Shown here piece by piece: positions 36,533-45,608 of a stretch of 64,000 nt of DNA. Location: NCBI RefSeq assembly GCF_900114645.1, contig NZ_FOTR01000007.1, positions 186,001-250,000 on the forward strand, read 5' to 3'. A program made the translations under genes and the position numbers. The notes under the pieces were generated by a model, which ran no database searches, was not told the origin of the DNA, and was given only the letters and a program-made list of their open reading frames with translations. Numbering within the stretch: position 1 is the first letter of the stretch; every line of letters starts with the position of its first letter. The DNA is from Gracilibacillus orientalis. GTDB lineage: Bacteria > Bacillota > Bacilli > Bacillales > Amphibacillaceae.

Positions 36533-37870
36533 ATGGAGAGTGAACAAGCTGTTTTTTACAGTCGACTATTAACCGAATTAACACTTTCATTTCATATTAT
36601 ATATGCAACGATAGGTGTGGGAGTCCCATTTCTTATTTTTTTAACACAGTGGCTTGGAATAAAAAAACAAGACGACCATTATATTTTATTAGCTAGAAGA
36701 TGGACAAGAGGTTTTATTATTACAGTTGCTGTTGGAGTCGTAACAGGGACGGCAATTGGATTACAGCTTAACCTGTTATGGCCTACCTTTATGGAGCTAG
36801 CAGGAAATGTAATAGCACTTCCATTATTTATGGAAACATTCGCCTTCTTCTTCGAGGCTATTTTTCTTGGTATTTATTTATACACATGGGACAGATTTCG
36901 TGATCAACGCAAGCATATGTTACTTTTACTTCCTGTAGCGATTGGAGCGTCATTTTCTGCAATTTTTATTACTATGGTAAATGCCTTTATGAATGCACCA
37001 CAAGGATTTGAATTAATGAATGGGGAATTCATTAATGTCGAACCAATTGTCGCGATGTTTAATCCTGCCATGCCGACAAAAGTTGCTCATGTTGTATCAA
37101 CAGCATATATGACTTCAGCATTTGTATTAGCAGCTATCGGTGCTTTCCGTCTGCTAAAGGGCTCTAATCATATCTATCATAAAAAGGCTCTTTTACTTAC
37201 ATTGAAAGTTGGACTAGTGTTCTCGATAGCTTCTGCTATTATTGGAGACTTTTCTGGTAAATATCTAGCCGAATATCAACCGGAAAAGCTGGCAGCAATG
37301 GAATGGCACTTTGAAACAGAAGAACAGGCATCACTGACATTGTTCGGTTTTCTAACCAATGGAGATGAGATTACATTTTCCCTTGAAGTTCCTTATGCAT
37401 TAAGTATTCTGGCACATGGAAATCCAAATGCGGAAGTAATCGGCTTAGATCAGTTCGCGGAAGATGAAACCCCTCCACTCTATATCCATTATTTGTTTAA
37501 CATTATGGTAATTATCGGCATGATCGCCATGATAATCGCACTTTTTTACATTGTTGGCAACGCATTGAATAGAAGCTTTATTATGAACAGAGTCTTTCTA
37601 TGGCTGATAGTTAGTACAGGACCATTAACTATCCTTGCTATTGAAGCCGGCTGGTGGTTAGCAGAAGTTGGCAGGCAGCCATGGGTATTACGCGGCATTT
37701 TACGTACAGAAAATGCTGCCACGACCAGTAATCATGTTGATTTAATGCTATTACTCTTTATTGGATTATATACAGTACTCGGGTTGGCTAGTGTTATTGT
37801 ATTAACCCGGATGTTTAAAAACAATCCAGTAGAGCAAGAAATATTGGATCAACAAAGAAATGGAAGGTGA
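36533..37870 (+). CDS. cydA: Cytochrome bd-type quinol oxidase subunit I
   Basis: 445 residues, nine or so helices. His in LTLSFHIIYATIGVGVP matches the haem b595 ligand region. The hallmark GRQPW motif occurs in LAEVGRQPWVLRGIL. The loop KYLAEYQPEKLAAMEWHFET is a short Q loop, as in CIO/YthA-type oxidases. It reduces O2 to water at the membrane without proton pumping, with high oxygen affinity. ATG 36533 follows GAGGGAG. Confidence 0.95.
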   Translation: MESEQAVFYSRLLTELTLSFHIIYATIGVGVPFLIFLTQWLGIKKQDDHYILLARRWTRGFIITVAVGVVTGTAIGLQLNLLWPTFMELAGNVIALPLFMETFAFFFEAIFLGIYLYTWDRFRDQRKHMLLLLPVAIGASFSAIFITMVNAFMNAPQGFELMNGEFINVEPIVAMFNPAMPTKVAHVVSTAYMTSAFVLAAIGAFRLLKGSNHIYHKKALLLTLKVGLVFSIASAIIGDFSGKYLAEYQPEKLAAMEWHFETEEQASLTLFGFLTNGDEITFSLEVPYALSILAHGNPNAEVIGLDQFAEDETPPLYIHYLFNIMVIIGMIAMIIALFYIVGNALNRSFIMNRVFLWLIVSTGPLTILAIEAGWWLAEVGRQPWVLRGILRTENAATTSNHVDLMLLLFIGLYTVLGLASVIVLTRMFKNNPVEQEILDQQRNGR

Positions 37871-37875
37871 GCTAT

Positions 37876-38892
37876 GTGTCCTATGAAATCATTGGTATAG
37901 TAGTACTCTGGCTTTTTTTATTCGGATATATTATCGTTGCGTCTATCGACTTTGGAGCAGGGTTCTTTCATTCCTACAGTGTCTTAACCAACAAACACCA
38001 TATCATTAGTAACATTGTGCAACGCTACCTTTCACCAGTCTGGGAAGTTACCAATGTCTTTCTTGTTTTTTTCTTTGTCGGGATTGTAGGATTTTTTCCT
38101 AGTACTGCTTATTATTATGGAACTGTATTATTAGTACCTGCAAGTCTGTCTCTTATCTTATTAGCTATTCGAGGGGCTTACTATGCCTTTACTACTTACG
38201 GCAAATTAAGGAGTAATTGGTGGACTTACCTATACGGTTTTTCCGGTTTATTAATACCCGCCTCCCTATCAATTGTATTAACTATTTCTGAAGGTGGTTT
38301 TATTGAAGAAAGCAATAACCAGCTTTCCTTGCAATATAAAACACTGTTTTCAAGTCCTCTAACATGGAGTATCGTAATCTTAAGTTTAACTTCTGTTCTC
38401 TATATTTCTGCTGTTTTTCTGACGTGGTATGCCAATAAAGCAAAAGATCGAGCAGCAACCGCCCTTTTGCGAAAATATGCTTTAATATGGGCATGTCCTG
38501 CTATCATTACCGCTACTGGTATAATTGTTGAATTGAGAACACATAATCCTGTTCATTTTCAAAGGATGCTCGACTTATGGTGGATGTTTGCTCTGTCAGG
38601 AATTTTGTTCATCACTACTGTCTATCTGGTTTGGCGGAAAAAATCCTATGGCCTTGCTTTTTCCTTGCTTACTGGACAGTTTTTTGTTGCCTTTTATGCT
38701 TATGGACTCTCCCATTATCCTTACCTGCTGTATCCTTATTTGACGATAGAAGAAGGTTTTACCAACGAAGGAATGGCTCTTGCATTGATTATTGCTTTTA
38801 TTGCAGGTCTTTGCTTATTGCTCCCTTCTTTATGGTTGTTATTACGTCTTTTTCTATTCAATAAAGATTATGTAGAAGGAAAGATAAAGTGA
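37876..38892 (+). CDS. cydB: Cytochrome bd-type quinol oxidase subunit II
   Basis: 338 residues with about eight or nine hydrophobic helices and the amino-terminal FGYIIVASIDFGAGFFHSYS pattern of CydB. It supports the haem-bearing subunit I. The start is GTG 37876 behind AAGGTGA; a GTG at 37867 overlapping the cydA stop is an alternative. The last codons (GGAAAGATAAAGTGA) are repeated at the distal copy of the repeat downstream. Confidence 0.93.
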   Translation: MSYEIIGIVVLWLFLFGYIIVASIDFGAGFFHSYSVLTNKHHIISNIVQRYLSPVWEVTNVFLVFFFVGIVGFFPSTAYYYGTVLLVPASLSLILLAIRGAYYAFTTYGKLRSNWWTYLYGFSGLLIPASLSIVLTISEGGFIEESNNQLSLQYKTLFSSPLTWSIVILSLTSVLYISAVFLTWYANKAKDRAATALLRKYALIWACPAIITATGIIVELRTHNPVHFQRMLDLWWMFALSGILFITTVYLVWRKKSYGLAFSLLTGQFFVAFYAYGLSHYPYLLYPYLTIEEGFTNEGMALALIIAFIAGLCLLLPSLWLLLRLFLFNKDYVEGKIK

Positions 38893-39095
38893 GACTATGA
38901 TCAGTGGGGGGGTTGACCCCACTGATCATTAGCGAAACTTATCAGGGTGTTAGCGCCTGTATCCCCACTTAACTTCCTTGTGTTACTTGAAGCTTGAAGT
39001 GGGGTCTTACAGACGGTTAGCACCGTGATAAAGTGAGACTAGTGGGAGGATTGACCCCGCTGATCATTAGCGAAACTTATCAGGGTGCCACAGAG
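38883..39095 (+). repeat. Direct repeat pair with hairpins in the cydB-cydS gap
   Basis: GATAAAGTGAGACTA plus a following block ending CATTAGCGAAACTTATC occurs at about 38883-38945 and again near 39027-39083. The first copy carries a perfect hairpin (GATCAGTGGGG with CCCCACTGATC). A second hairpin (CCCCACTT with AAGTGGGG) lies between the copies. The left copy starts within the last codons of cydB. It is non-coding and inserted in the operon. Confidence 0.7.
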
Positions 39096-39138
39096 GGTTA
39101 GTCGTTTGGTCAACGTGAATAAACTAGGAGGGAACAAA

Positions 39139-39237
39139 GTGAACGGATTTCTATACTTTTATGCACCATTTATTATCATTATCATCAGTATTATCTTTAC
39201 GTTCTGGTTTATTGCAAAAGATACGAAAATAAAATAA
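39139..39237 (+). CDS. cydS: CydS-like cytochrome bd small subunit, 32 aa
   Basis: GTG 39139 lies behind TAGGAGGG. The protein MNGFLYFYAPFIIIIISIIF continues TFWFIAKDTKIK, one transmembrane helix. The FLxxYAPF opening and FW...KD close resemble the CydS subunit found with CydAB in Geobacillus. It probably sits in the oxidase and stabilises haem. It is 246 bases from cydB because of the repeat element. Confidence 0.75.
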   Translation: MNGFLYFYAPFIIIIISIIFTFWFIAKDTKIK

Positions 39238-39314
39238 AAGAATGGAAGAAGGCAAATCACAAAGAGTCACTTCGCAGTTCATGTGTTTTATGTGTGATTG
39301 TAAATTTGATTGTT

Positions 39315-39344
39315 CAAAAAAACCAGGCTGTATTTGCCTGGTTT
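39315..39344 (-). terminator. tyrS terminator
   Basis: AAACCAGGC and GCCTGGTTT form the stem, followed by a run of T on the minus strand. Confidence 0.88.
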
Positions 39345-39360
39345 CTGCTACATATTAGCT

Positions 39361-40632
39361 TTAAAATCGAATTAAAAAGTATTTTTTCTTTCCTCTTCTA
39401 ATAATCGTAAATTTATCTTCAATCCGGTCTTCATCTGTTAATTGATGTGTTAATTCCTGATTTCTTATCCCATTAATGTAAATGGCACCATTCTTAATAT
39501 CTTCCCGCGCTTGACGTTTTGATGAAGAAATATGAGCTTCCACTAACAAATCAATTAACCCAATTTCTTTATTTTCAATAGTGACAGAAGGTACATCTTT
39601 AAATCCTTGCTCTATTTCCACTGCATTCAAGCTTGCTAAATCACCACTGAATAATGCGTCAGTAATTTTCTGTGCTTGTTTTAATGCCTCTTCTCCGTGA
39701 ACAAGCTTAGTCATTTCTTCTGCTAAACGTTTGTGTGGAATGCGTTTCTCTGGTGCATCTTCCAATTCTTTCTCTAAAGCTTCGATTTCTTCAAAGTCAA
39801 TAAAAGTGAAATATTTAATGAAACGAAGCACATCACGGTCATCCGTATTAATCCAGAATTGGTAAAATTCATATGGTGTTGTTTTCTCAGGGTCCAACCA
39901 AACAGCTCCACCAGCCGTTTTACCGAATTTTGTGCCGTCACTCTTAGTGATTAATGGTACCGTTAAACCAAATACTTCTGCCTCTTCTTCTTCGTTCTCA
40001 AAACGGTTACGACGAATCAGCTCCTTACCTGCTGTAATGTTCCCCCATTGATCACTACCACCAATTTGGAGTGTGCAATTTTCTTTTTCGTACAGATTAA
40101 GAAAGTCGAACGATTGCAACATCATGTAACTAAATTCTGTAAAGGTAATACCATTTTCCAATCTGGATTCTACAGAATCTTTAGCCAACATATAGTTGAT
40201 ACTGAAGTGTTTACCAATATCACGTAAAAATTCAATAATTGTCATAGTGGATAACCATTCATGATTATTTCGAGCTACTGCGCTATTTTCCCCTTGATCA
40301 AAATTTAAGATACTTGCCAATTGTTCTTTAATTTTATCACTGAAGCCCTTTACGACTTCTGGGCTATTTAAGGATCTTTCCGTAGAACGACCACTTGGAT
40401 CACCAATTAACCCTGTTCCGCCACCAATTAAAGCAATGGGACGATGACCAGCTTTTTGGAATCTTTTGAGCATTAAAACCGGCAACAGATGTCCAATATG
40501 TAAACTGTCTGCTGTCGGATCAAAACCACAGTAAAGGGTAACCAGATTATTATCTAAATGTTTTCTTAATCCTTCATCATCTGTTGTTTGTTGAATTAAG
40601 TCTCTTTTTGAAAGTTCATCTAAAATATGCAT
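39361..40632 (-). CDS. tyrS: Tyrosyl-tRNA synthetase
   Basis: 423 residues. Class I synthetase motifs are present: HIGH in SLHIGHLLPVL, KMSKS-like KFGKT in SDGTKFGKTAGG, and the Tyr-binding QIGGSDQWGNI. An S4-like domain ends the protein (RRGKKKYFLI). It charges tRNA-Tyr. I prefer ATG 40632 over 40638 because AAAGGAG lies ten bases before it (four before the other) and the start aligns with B. subtilis. A T-box leader precedes it. Confidence 0.97.
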   Translation of the reverse strand: MHILDELSKRDLIQQTTDDEGLRKHLDNNLVTLYCGFDPTADSLHIGHLLPVLMLKRFQKAGHRPIALIGGGTGLIGDPSGRSTERSLNSPEVVKGFSDKIKEQLASILNFDQGENSAVARNNHEWLSTMTIIEFLRDIGKHFSINYMLAKDSVESRLENGITFTEFSYMMLQSFDFLNLYEKENCTLQIGGSDQWGNITAGKELIRRNRFENEEEEAEVFGLTVPLITKSDGTKFGKTAGGAVWLDPEKTTPYEFYQFWINTDDRDVLRFIKYFTFIDFEEIEALEKELEDAPEKRIPHKRLAEEMTKLVHGEEALKQAQKITDALFSGDLASLNAVEIEQGFKDVPSVTIENKEIGLIDLLVEAHISSSKRQAREDIKNGAIYINGIRNQELTHQLTDEDRIEDKFTIIRRGKKKYFLIRF

Positions 40633-40695
40633 TTCCATGACACTCCTTTATTTCATTATGTTGTTCTTTTGTTCTATGGTAAAAGAAAAAAATCC

Positions 40696-40925
40696 ATAAA
40701 AAAACTCCCCCCTCATAATAAGGGACGAGATATTCGCGGTACCACCCTTGTTGCACTTCGCATGAAATGCCACTTAAGGAAATAACGATGCAGACCACAC
40801 CGTCTTCATTCAACATGAAGAAACTCTGGAACGTAATTCATGGTAAGATTATTTACTAGCTTTCACCAACCGCTAGCTCTCTAAAAAAGGGAACCTTCCA
40901 CTACTTCGAACCTTCATTGTTTTAT
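40696..40925 (-). promoter_or_regulatory. Tyrosine T-box riboswitch of tyrS
   Basis: The T-box sequence AAGGGTGGTACCGCG is perfect on the minus strand at 40735-40749. A terminator hairpin (about 40696-40730, then T-run) follows it. A Stem I with the AGCTAGCGG/GCTAG elements lies at its start, and TAC at 40833-40835 in AATTACGTTCC is the likely Tyr specifier. Uncharged tRNA-Tyr would favour the antiterminator. Confidence 0.95.
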
Positions 40926-41054
40926 AGATGTTTAATTGTTATATCATTATTAGCATATTTGTAATAAAAATGCAATATTATTTTCATTAATTTCTATAAA
41001 TTTTGTTTGACTGCTGTGCTATAATATTTAGTGAAATATTTAGGAGGTAATCTT

Positions 41055-44000
41055 ATGGATACAAAAGATTTTTTTCATAATTTGTGGCAATCTATGAAAG
41101 AAATTTGGAATAAAAAAATTATTCAAAGATCTACAAGAATCAGCTATCATATCATTTGGAATATTGTGTTATTCTTTATTACGATTGGTATCATTGGAGG
41201 ATTTTTCGTTGCTGGTCTTGGTGCAGGGTATTTTGCATCATTAGTTGATGACGAAGAAATCCAAACAGAAGAACAAATGGCAAGTGCTGTTTACGACTAT
41301 GAGGAAACATCAGAATTATATTTTGCTGATAATAATTTTCTTTCAGATGTGAGTTCTGATTTATTGCGAGATGAAACTTCATTGGATAATGTAAGTGAAC
41401 ATGTCCAAAATGCGGTTATTGCCACTGAAGATGAGTATTTTGAAACACATAACGGAATCGTACCTAAAGCGATTTTACGTGCGGTTTTCCAAGAGGTTAC
41501 AAACTCCACTACTAAGTCAGGTGGAAGTACATTAACGCAACAAGTCATCAAAAATCAAATTTTAACTAACGAAGTATCTTTTGAGCGAAAAGCAAAGGAA
41601 ATGCTTTTCGCTATGAGATTGGAACGTTTTTTTGATAAAGATGAAATATTAGAAGCTTATTTAAACATTGTACCTTTTGGCCGAAACTCTTCCGGTCAAA
41701 ATATAGCAGGTATCCAAACAGCAGCCAATGGAATATTCGATGTAGATGCAAAAGATTTAAACCTTGCACAAGCAGCTTTCATTGCTGGTCTTCCCCAAAG
41801 TCCATCGTATTACACACCATTCTTAAACGGTAGTGGATTAAAAGATGACAAAGGCCTTGAGCCTGGGTTAAATCGTATGAAATCTGTTTTAAGCAGAATG
41901 TTAGAAGCAGGATACATTAATGAAGATGAGTATCAAGAAGCATTAGACTATGACATAGTTGCCGATTTTAAAAAACCAGAAGAATCTGTACTAGAAAACT
42001 ATCCTTATTTAATGCGTGAATTACAAGATAAAGCTGTTGCTATTTTAGTGGAAGTCCTTGCTGAACAAGATGGATATTCAAAAGAAGATTTAGAATCCAG
42101 TGATATTTTACAAGAAGAATATGAAATAAGAGCAAATCGTGAAATTGGTAGAAATGGTTACAAAATACACTCAACGATTGATAAAGAAATATACGATGTT
42201 TTTCAGAAAACAGCTCGAGAATATAATAATTACGGAAGAGATAAGTTAGCAAGAGACAAAGAGACAAATCAACCGATTATGATTGAAGACCCAGATACTG
42301 GTGAAATGAAACAACTAGGTGAACAACCTGTTCAAGTTGGAAGTGTATTGATTGAAAATAGTACAGGGAAAATATTAAGTTTTGTTGGTGGTCGTGATTT
42401 CGAGAAATCAGAATATAATCATGCAACAAATGTACCACGACAATTTGGTAGTACGATGAAACCTATTGCCGGATACGGTCCTGCTATGGAATTAGGTGTT
42501 GTTCAACCTGGTTCTGTCATTGCAGATGTAGAAAAAACTTATGGTGATGATTATACACCAGGAAACTATTCTCAACGTTATTATGGTTTAACTACTGTTA
42601 GAGAAGCATTATACCGTTCACATAACGCTACAGCTGTTTCAGTTTTTAATGAAATCAGAGGTCCTGAATTAGCCAAAAACTTCCTTTGGAAAATGGGATT
42701 AGAAGATATAACAGAAACTCAAACTAGTTTAGCAGCTACTGTTTTAGGTACTATCGAATTAACAGTAGAAGACAATACAAATGCATATGCAACTTTCGGT
42801 AACTTAGGTGAATTCGTTGAAGGCTATATGATTGAAAAAATTGAAACAAAAGATGGAGAAGTTGTTTATCAACATGAATCCGAATCCGAAAAAGTATTTA
42901 GTCCTCAAACAAGTTATTTGATGATTGACATGATGCGAGATGTGCTCACACGCAGTGCAGGTACAGGTACTGCTGCCAGAGCCAACCTAGCTAATAAAAG
43001 TGTTGATTGGGCTGGAAAGACAGGAACAACTAATGATTATCGTGATACATGGTTTATTGCAACAAATCCGAATGTAACACTTAGTAGTTGGATGGGCTAT
43101 GACAATAATCAACAGTTAGACCAAGACGGTTATAGTACCCGTAATAATACATTCTGGGCAAAACTAGTTAATGCTGCCACTGAAGTCCGCCCTGAATTAA
43201 TGGCACCTTCTCAAAAATTTGAGAGACCTGGTGGTATTGTTTCCAGATCATATTGTGCGGTCTCAGGCCTGTTACCATCAGATGAATGCAGTGAACTTGG
43301 ATTAGTTAAAACAGATATTTATAATGCTAATTATGTACCATCTAAGCGAGATTATAGTCTTATTAAAGAAAACTATGCAACAATTGATGGTAATGTAGTA
43401 CTTTCCGGCGAAAAGACACCAGATGAATTTTCTGATGGTGATGGTGTAAGCTTTAATCCTGAATGGTTAAAGGATATGGGCTATAATAAGTTGGCAAATA
43501 TTAAGCAACTTACTGCTGGTAAATCCGGTGCTTGGGAAAAAATAAAATATCCTAGTGATGATAACGAGGTCAATAATGATGGCAAAGCACCAAATGCCCC
43601 TACTTCCTTAAAGTTAAATGATCAAAAGCTGAACTGGAATAATTCGAAAAACTCTGATGTTGTTGGTTACCGCATTTATCGGGCGAGTGATCCGGATTCT
43701 GACGATTTCCAACGGATTGGTTCTACAGCTGAAACGTCATTTTCCATTCCTGGCAGTGATGCGGTCTACCATGTTAGAGCCGTTGATTATTTTGGACAAG
43801 AATCTAAACCAAGTAACGTAGTAGAAAAAGGGGATTTTTCTGAACCCGAAGAAGAAGAAGAAGAGGAAGAAGAAGATAAAAAAGCAGATAAAGATAAAGA
43901 TGAAGAAGAAGATAAAGACAATGCCGAAGAAGATGAAAAGAAGAAGCAAAATAATAACAATTCTGATAACAATGACTCTAATAATGATGATAACTCTGAT

Positions 44001-44069
44001 AATGAAAATTCCAATAACAATTCTGACTCTGACTCCGAACCAGAGCCAGAAGAAGGTAACACTGATTAA
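41055..44069 (+). CDS. Class A penicillin-binding protein (PBP1A family)
   Basis: 1004 residues. A cytoplasmic tail and one helix (IIWNIVLFFITIGIIGGFF) are followed by a glycosyltransferase-51 domain (ATEDEYFETHNG, GGSTLTQQVI). The transpeptidase has STMK (SxxK), SHN (SxN) and AGKTGTTND (KTG). A fibronectin-III-like domain with IYRASDPDSDDF comes before an acidic Glu/Asp/Asn repeat tail of about 80 residues. It polymerises and cross-links peptidoglycan outside the membrane. The start is ATG 41055, close after TTAGGAGG. It is divergent from tyrS. Confidence 0.96.
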   Translation: MDTKDFFHNLWQSMKEIWNKKIIQRSTRISYHIIWNIVLFFITIGIIGGFFVAGLGAGYFASLVDDEEIQTEEQMASAVYDYEETSELYFADNNFLSDVSSDLLRDETSLDNVSEHVQNAVIATEDEYFETHNGIVPKAILRAVFQEVTNSTTKSGGSTLTQQVIKNQILTNEVSFERKAKEMLFAMRLERFFDKDEILEAYLNIVPFGRNSSGQNIAGIQTAANGIFDVDAKDLNLAQAAFIAGLPQSPSYYTPFLNGSGLKDDKGLEPGLNRMKSVLSRMLEAGYINEDEYQEALDYDIVADFKKPEESVLENYPYLMRELQDKAVAILVEVLAEQDGYSKEDLESSDILQEEYEIRANREIGRNGYKIHSTIDKEIYDVFQKTAREYNNYGRDKLARDKETNQPIMIEDPDTGEMKQLGEQPVQVGSVLIENSTGKILSFVGGRDFEKSEYNHATNVPRQFGSTMKPIAGYGPAMELGVVQPGSVIADVEKTYGDDYTPGNYSQRYYGLTTVREALYRSHNATAVSVFNEIRGPELAKNFLWKMGLEDITETQTSLAATVLGTIELTVEDNTNAYATFGNLGEFVEGYMIEKIETKDGEVVYQHESESEKVFSPQTSYLMIDMMRDVLTRSAGTGTAARANLANKSVDWAGKTGTTNDYRDTWFIATNPNVTLSSWMGYDNNQQLDQDGYSTRNNTFWAKLVNAATEVRPELMAPSQKFERPGGIVSRSYCAVSGLLPSDECSELGLVKTDIYNANYVPSKRDYSLIKENYATIDGNVVLSGEKTPDEFSDGDGVSFNPEWLKDMGYNKLANIKQLTAGKSGAWEKIKYPSDDNEVNNDGKAPNAPTSLKLNDQKLNWNNSKNSDVVGYRIYRASDPDSDDFQRIGSTAETSFSIPGSDAVYHVRAVDYFGQESKPSNVVEKGDFSEPEEEEEEEEEDKKADKDKDEEEDKDNAEEDEKKKQNNNNSDNNDSNNDDNSDNENSNNNSDSDSEPEPEEGNTD

Positions 44070-44075
44070 GTATTA

Positions 44076-44118
44076 AAGAACTCTTATCCTAAATTGGATA
44101 AGAGTTCTTTTCTTTTCA
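44076..44118 (+). terminator. Terminator after the PBP gene
   Basis: AAGAACTCTTATCC and GGATAAGAGTTCTT make a 14-base stem followed by TTCTTTT. Confidence 0.9.
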
Positions 44119-44325
44119 AGGTAAGAAAATGGCTAGGTATATTCCAGAAACCTAGATACTTGCCGAAAAATTGACCATTGGTTTAACTAAAGGCTTAGAA
44201 TCATCCATGTTGAATCCGGATAATCACTATGATGTTAAACAGGTGAACTAAGCTTTTCTTACTGTTCACTGCTATCATTCTACGTTATAATGAGACAAAT
44301 GGATTGACTAGAGGTGATAGAACTT

Positions 44326-44946
44326 GTGAAACACGAAAAACTATACCAATCCGAAAAAATTGACTCCAATACCGTAAATATTCTGATAGAAGGACCTGTA
44401 TCGTCTGAAAAAATTACACAATTAACAATGCATGAAGCATTATCTGCTTTTCGACCTCCATATGAGCAACAGCAAGCATTAAAGGAAATAGCCGATTTAC
44501 CTGAAGGTAGAATCTTGATAGCAACAGTAGACCAAAAAATGATCGGCTATGTTATATTCCTCCACCCTGATCCTATTGAACGGTGGTCGAAATATCCTAA
44601 AGATAATTTATTAGAATTGGGTGCTATTGAAATAGCGCCACAGTACCGGGGAAATAAGCTTGGTTCCCGTTTAATTGAAACTTCTATGAATGATGAAAAT
44701 ATGGAAAATTATATTATTATTTCAACGGAATACTATTGGCATTGGGATTTGAACTATTCTGAATTAAGTGTATGGGACTATCGAAAAATCATGGAGAAAA
44801 TGATGAAAGCTGGTAGTCTGTATCCTGCACCTACCAATGAACCTGAAATAATGGCGCATCCTGCCAATTGTTTAATGGTTCGAATTGGGAAAAATGTCGC
44901 GAAAGAAGATCAAGACTTATTTAAAAAGCTAAGATTTCTTACGTAA
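44326..44946 (+). CDS. acuA: AcuA, GNAT acetyltransferase of acetyl-CoA synthetase
   Basis: 206 residues of GNAT fold with the acetyl-CoA loop PQYRGNKLGSRLIE. In B. subtilis AcuA acetylates and inactivates AcsA, and AcuC reverses this. Start GTG 44326 (MKHEKLYQSEK) follows AGAGGTGAT; a GTG four codons upstream lies within that site. First gene of acuABC. A TATAAT at 44286 probably belongs to its promoter. acsA, divergent to acuA in B. subtilis, is absent. Confidence 0.93.
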   Translation: MKHEKLYQSEKIDSNTVNILIEGPVSSEKITQLTMHEALSAFRPPYEQQQALKEIADLPEGRILIATVDQKMIGYVIFLHPDPIERWSKYPKDNLLELGAIEIAPQYRGNKLGSRLIETSMNDENMENYIIISTEYYWHWDLNYSELSVWDYRKIMEKMMKAGSLYPAPTNEPEIMAHPANCLMVRIGKNVAKEDQDLFKKLRFLT

Positions 44947-44957
44947 GGAGTGGGCAA

Positions 44958-45608
44958 ATGTTAGTAAAAGATATTATGAAAACAGACGTAGTTACCATAA
45001 CACCTGATACTTCCGTCTCAGATACATTACAGCTATTACAAAAACACAGTATCCGACATATACCTGTTATTAATCAAGATCAGCATGTCATAGGCATTGT
45101 TTCAGATCGTGATGTGCGCGATGCAAGCCCATCTATACTAGATGATGAAATAAAGAAAGAAGTATTATCGAGATCCATTCAGGATATTATGTCTACACCG
45201 GTTATTACTACTCATCCTTATGATTTTTTTGAGGAAGTCGCTTATACTTTCTATCAGAAGGAATTTGCCTGCTTACCTGTTGTTAAAAATCATCAGTTGG
45301 TAGGAATGATTACCGAAAAGGATATGTTGTATGCCTTTATACAATTAACTGGTACTCATTCACCTAACACTCAGCTTGAAATAAAAGTCTCCGATCAAAT
45401 AGGTGTTCTATCAGATGTATGTCAATATTTCACTAAGAGAAATATTAAGATTATATCCGTTTACAGTTATCCAGATACTGCCGCACCAAATTATAAAGTG
45501 CTCGTTTTTCGTATTCAAACAATGAATCCAATGCCGGTTGTTAAAGATTTTCAACAGTCTGAATATCAAATACTCTATCCATACAGGGAGGACCAAGATG
45601 AAATCTGA
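44958..45608 (+). CDS. acuB: AcuB, CBS-ACT domain protein
   Basis: 216 residues with two CBS motifs (VKDIMKTDVVTI; QDIMSTPVITTHP) and a C-terminal ACT domain (IKVSDQIGVLSDV onward). CBS pairs bind adenine nucleotides and ACT domains bind amino acids, so it may sense energy state, but its partner is not known. It sits 11 bases after acuA and overlaps acuC. Confidence 0.93.
   Translation: MLVKDIMKTDVVTITPDTSVSDTLQLLQKHSIRHIPVINQDQHVIGIVSDRDVRDASPSILDDEIKKEVLSRSIQDIMSTPVITTHPYDFFEEVAYTFYQKEFACLPVVKNHQLVGMITEKDMLYAFIQLTGTHSPNTQLEIKVSDQIGVLSDVCQYFTKRNIKIISVYSYPDTAAPNYKVLVFRIQTMNPMPVVKDFQQSEYQILYPYREDQDEI

Noticed and set aside
43787-44062. Serine/leucine-rich ORF antisense to the PBP tail
   Set aside because: It is the reverse reading of the acidic Glu/Asp/Asn repeat and has no start signals.
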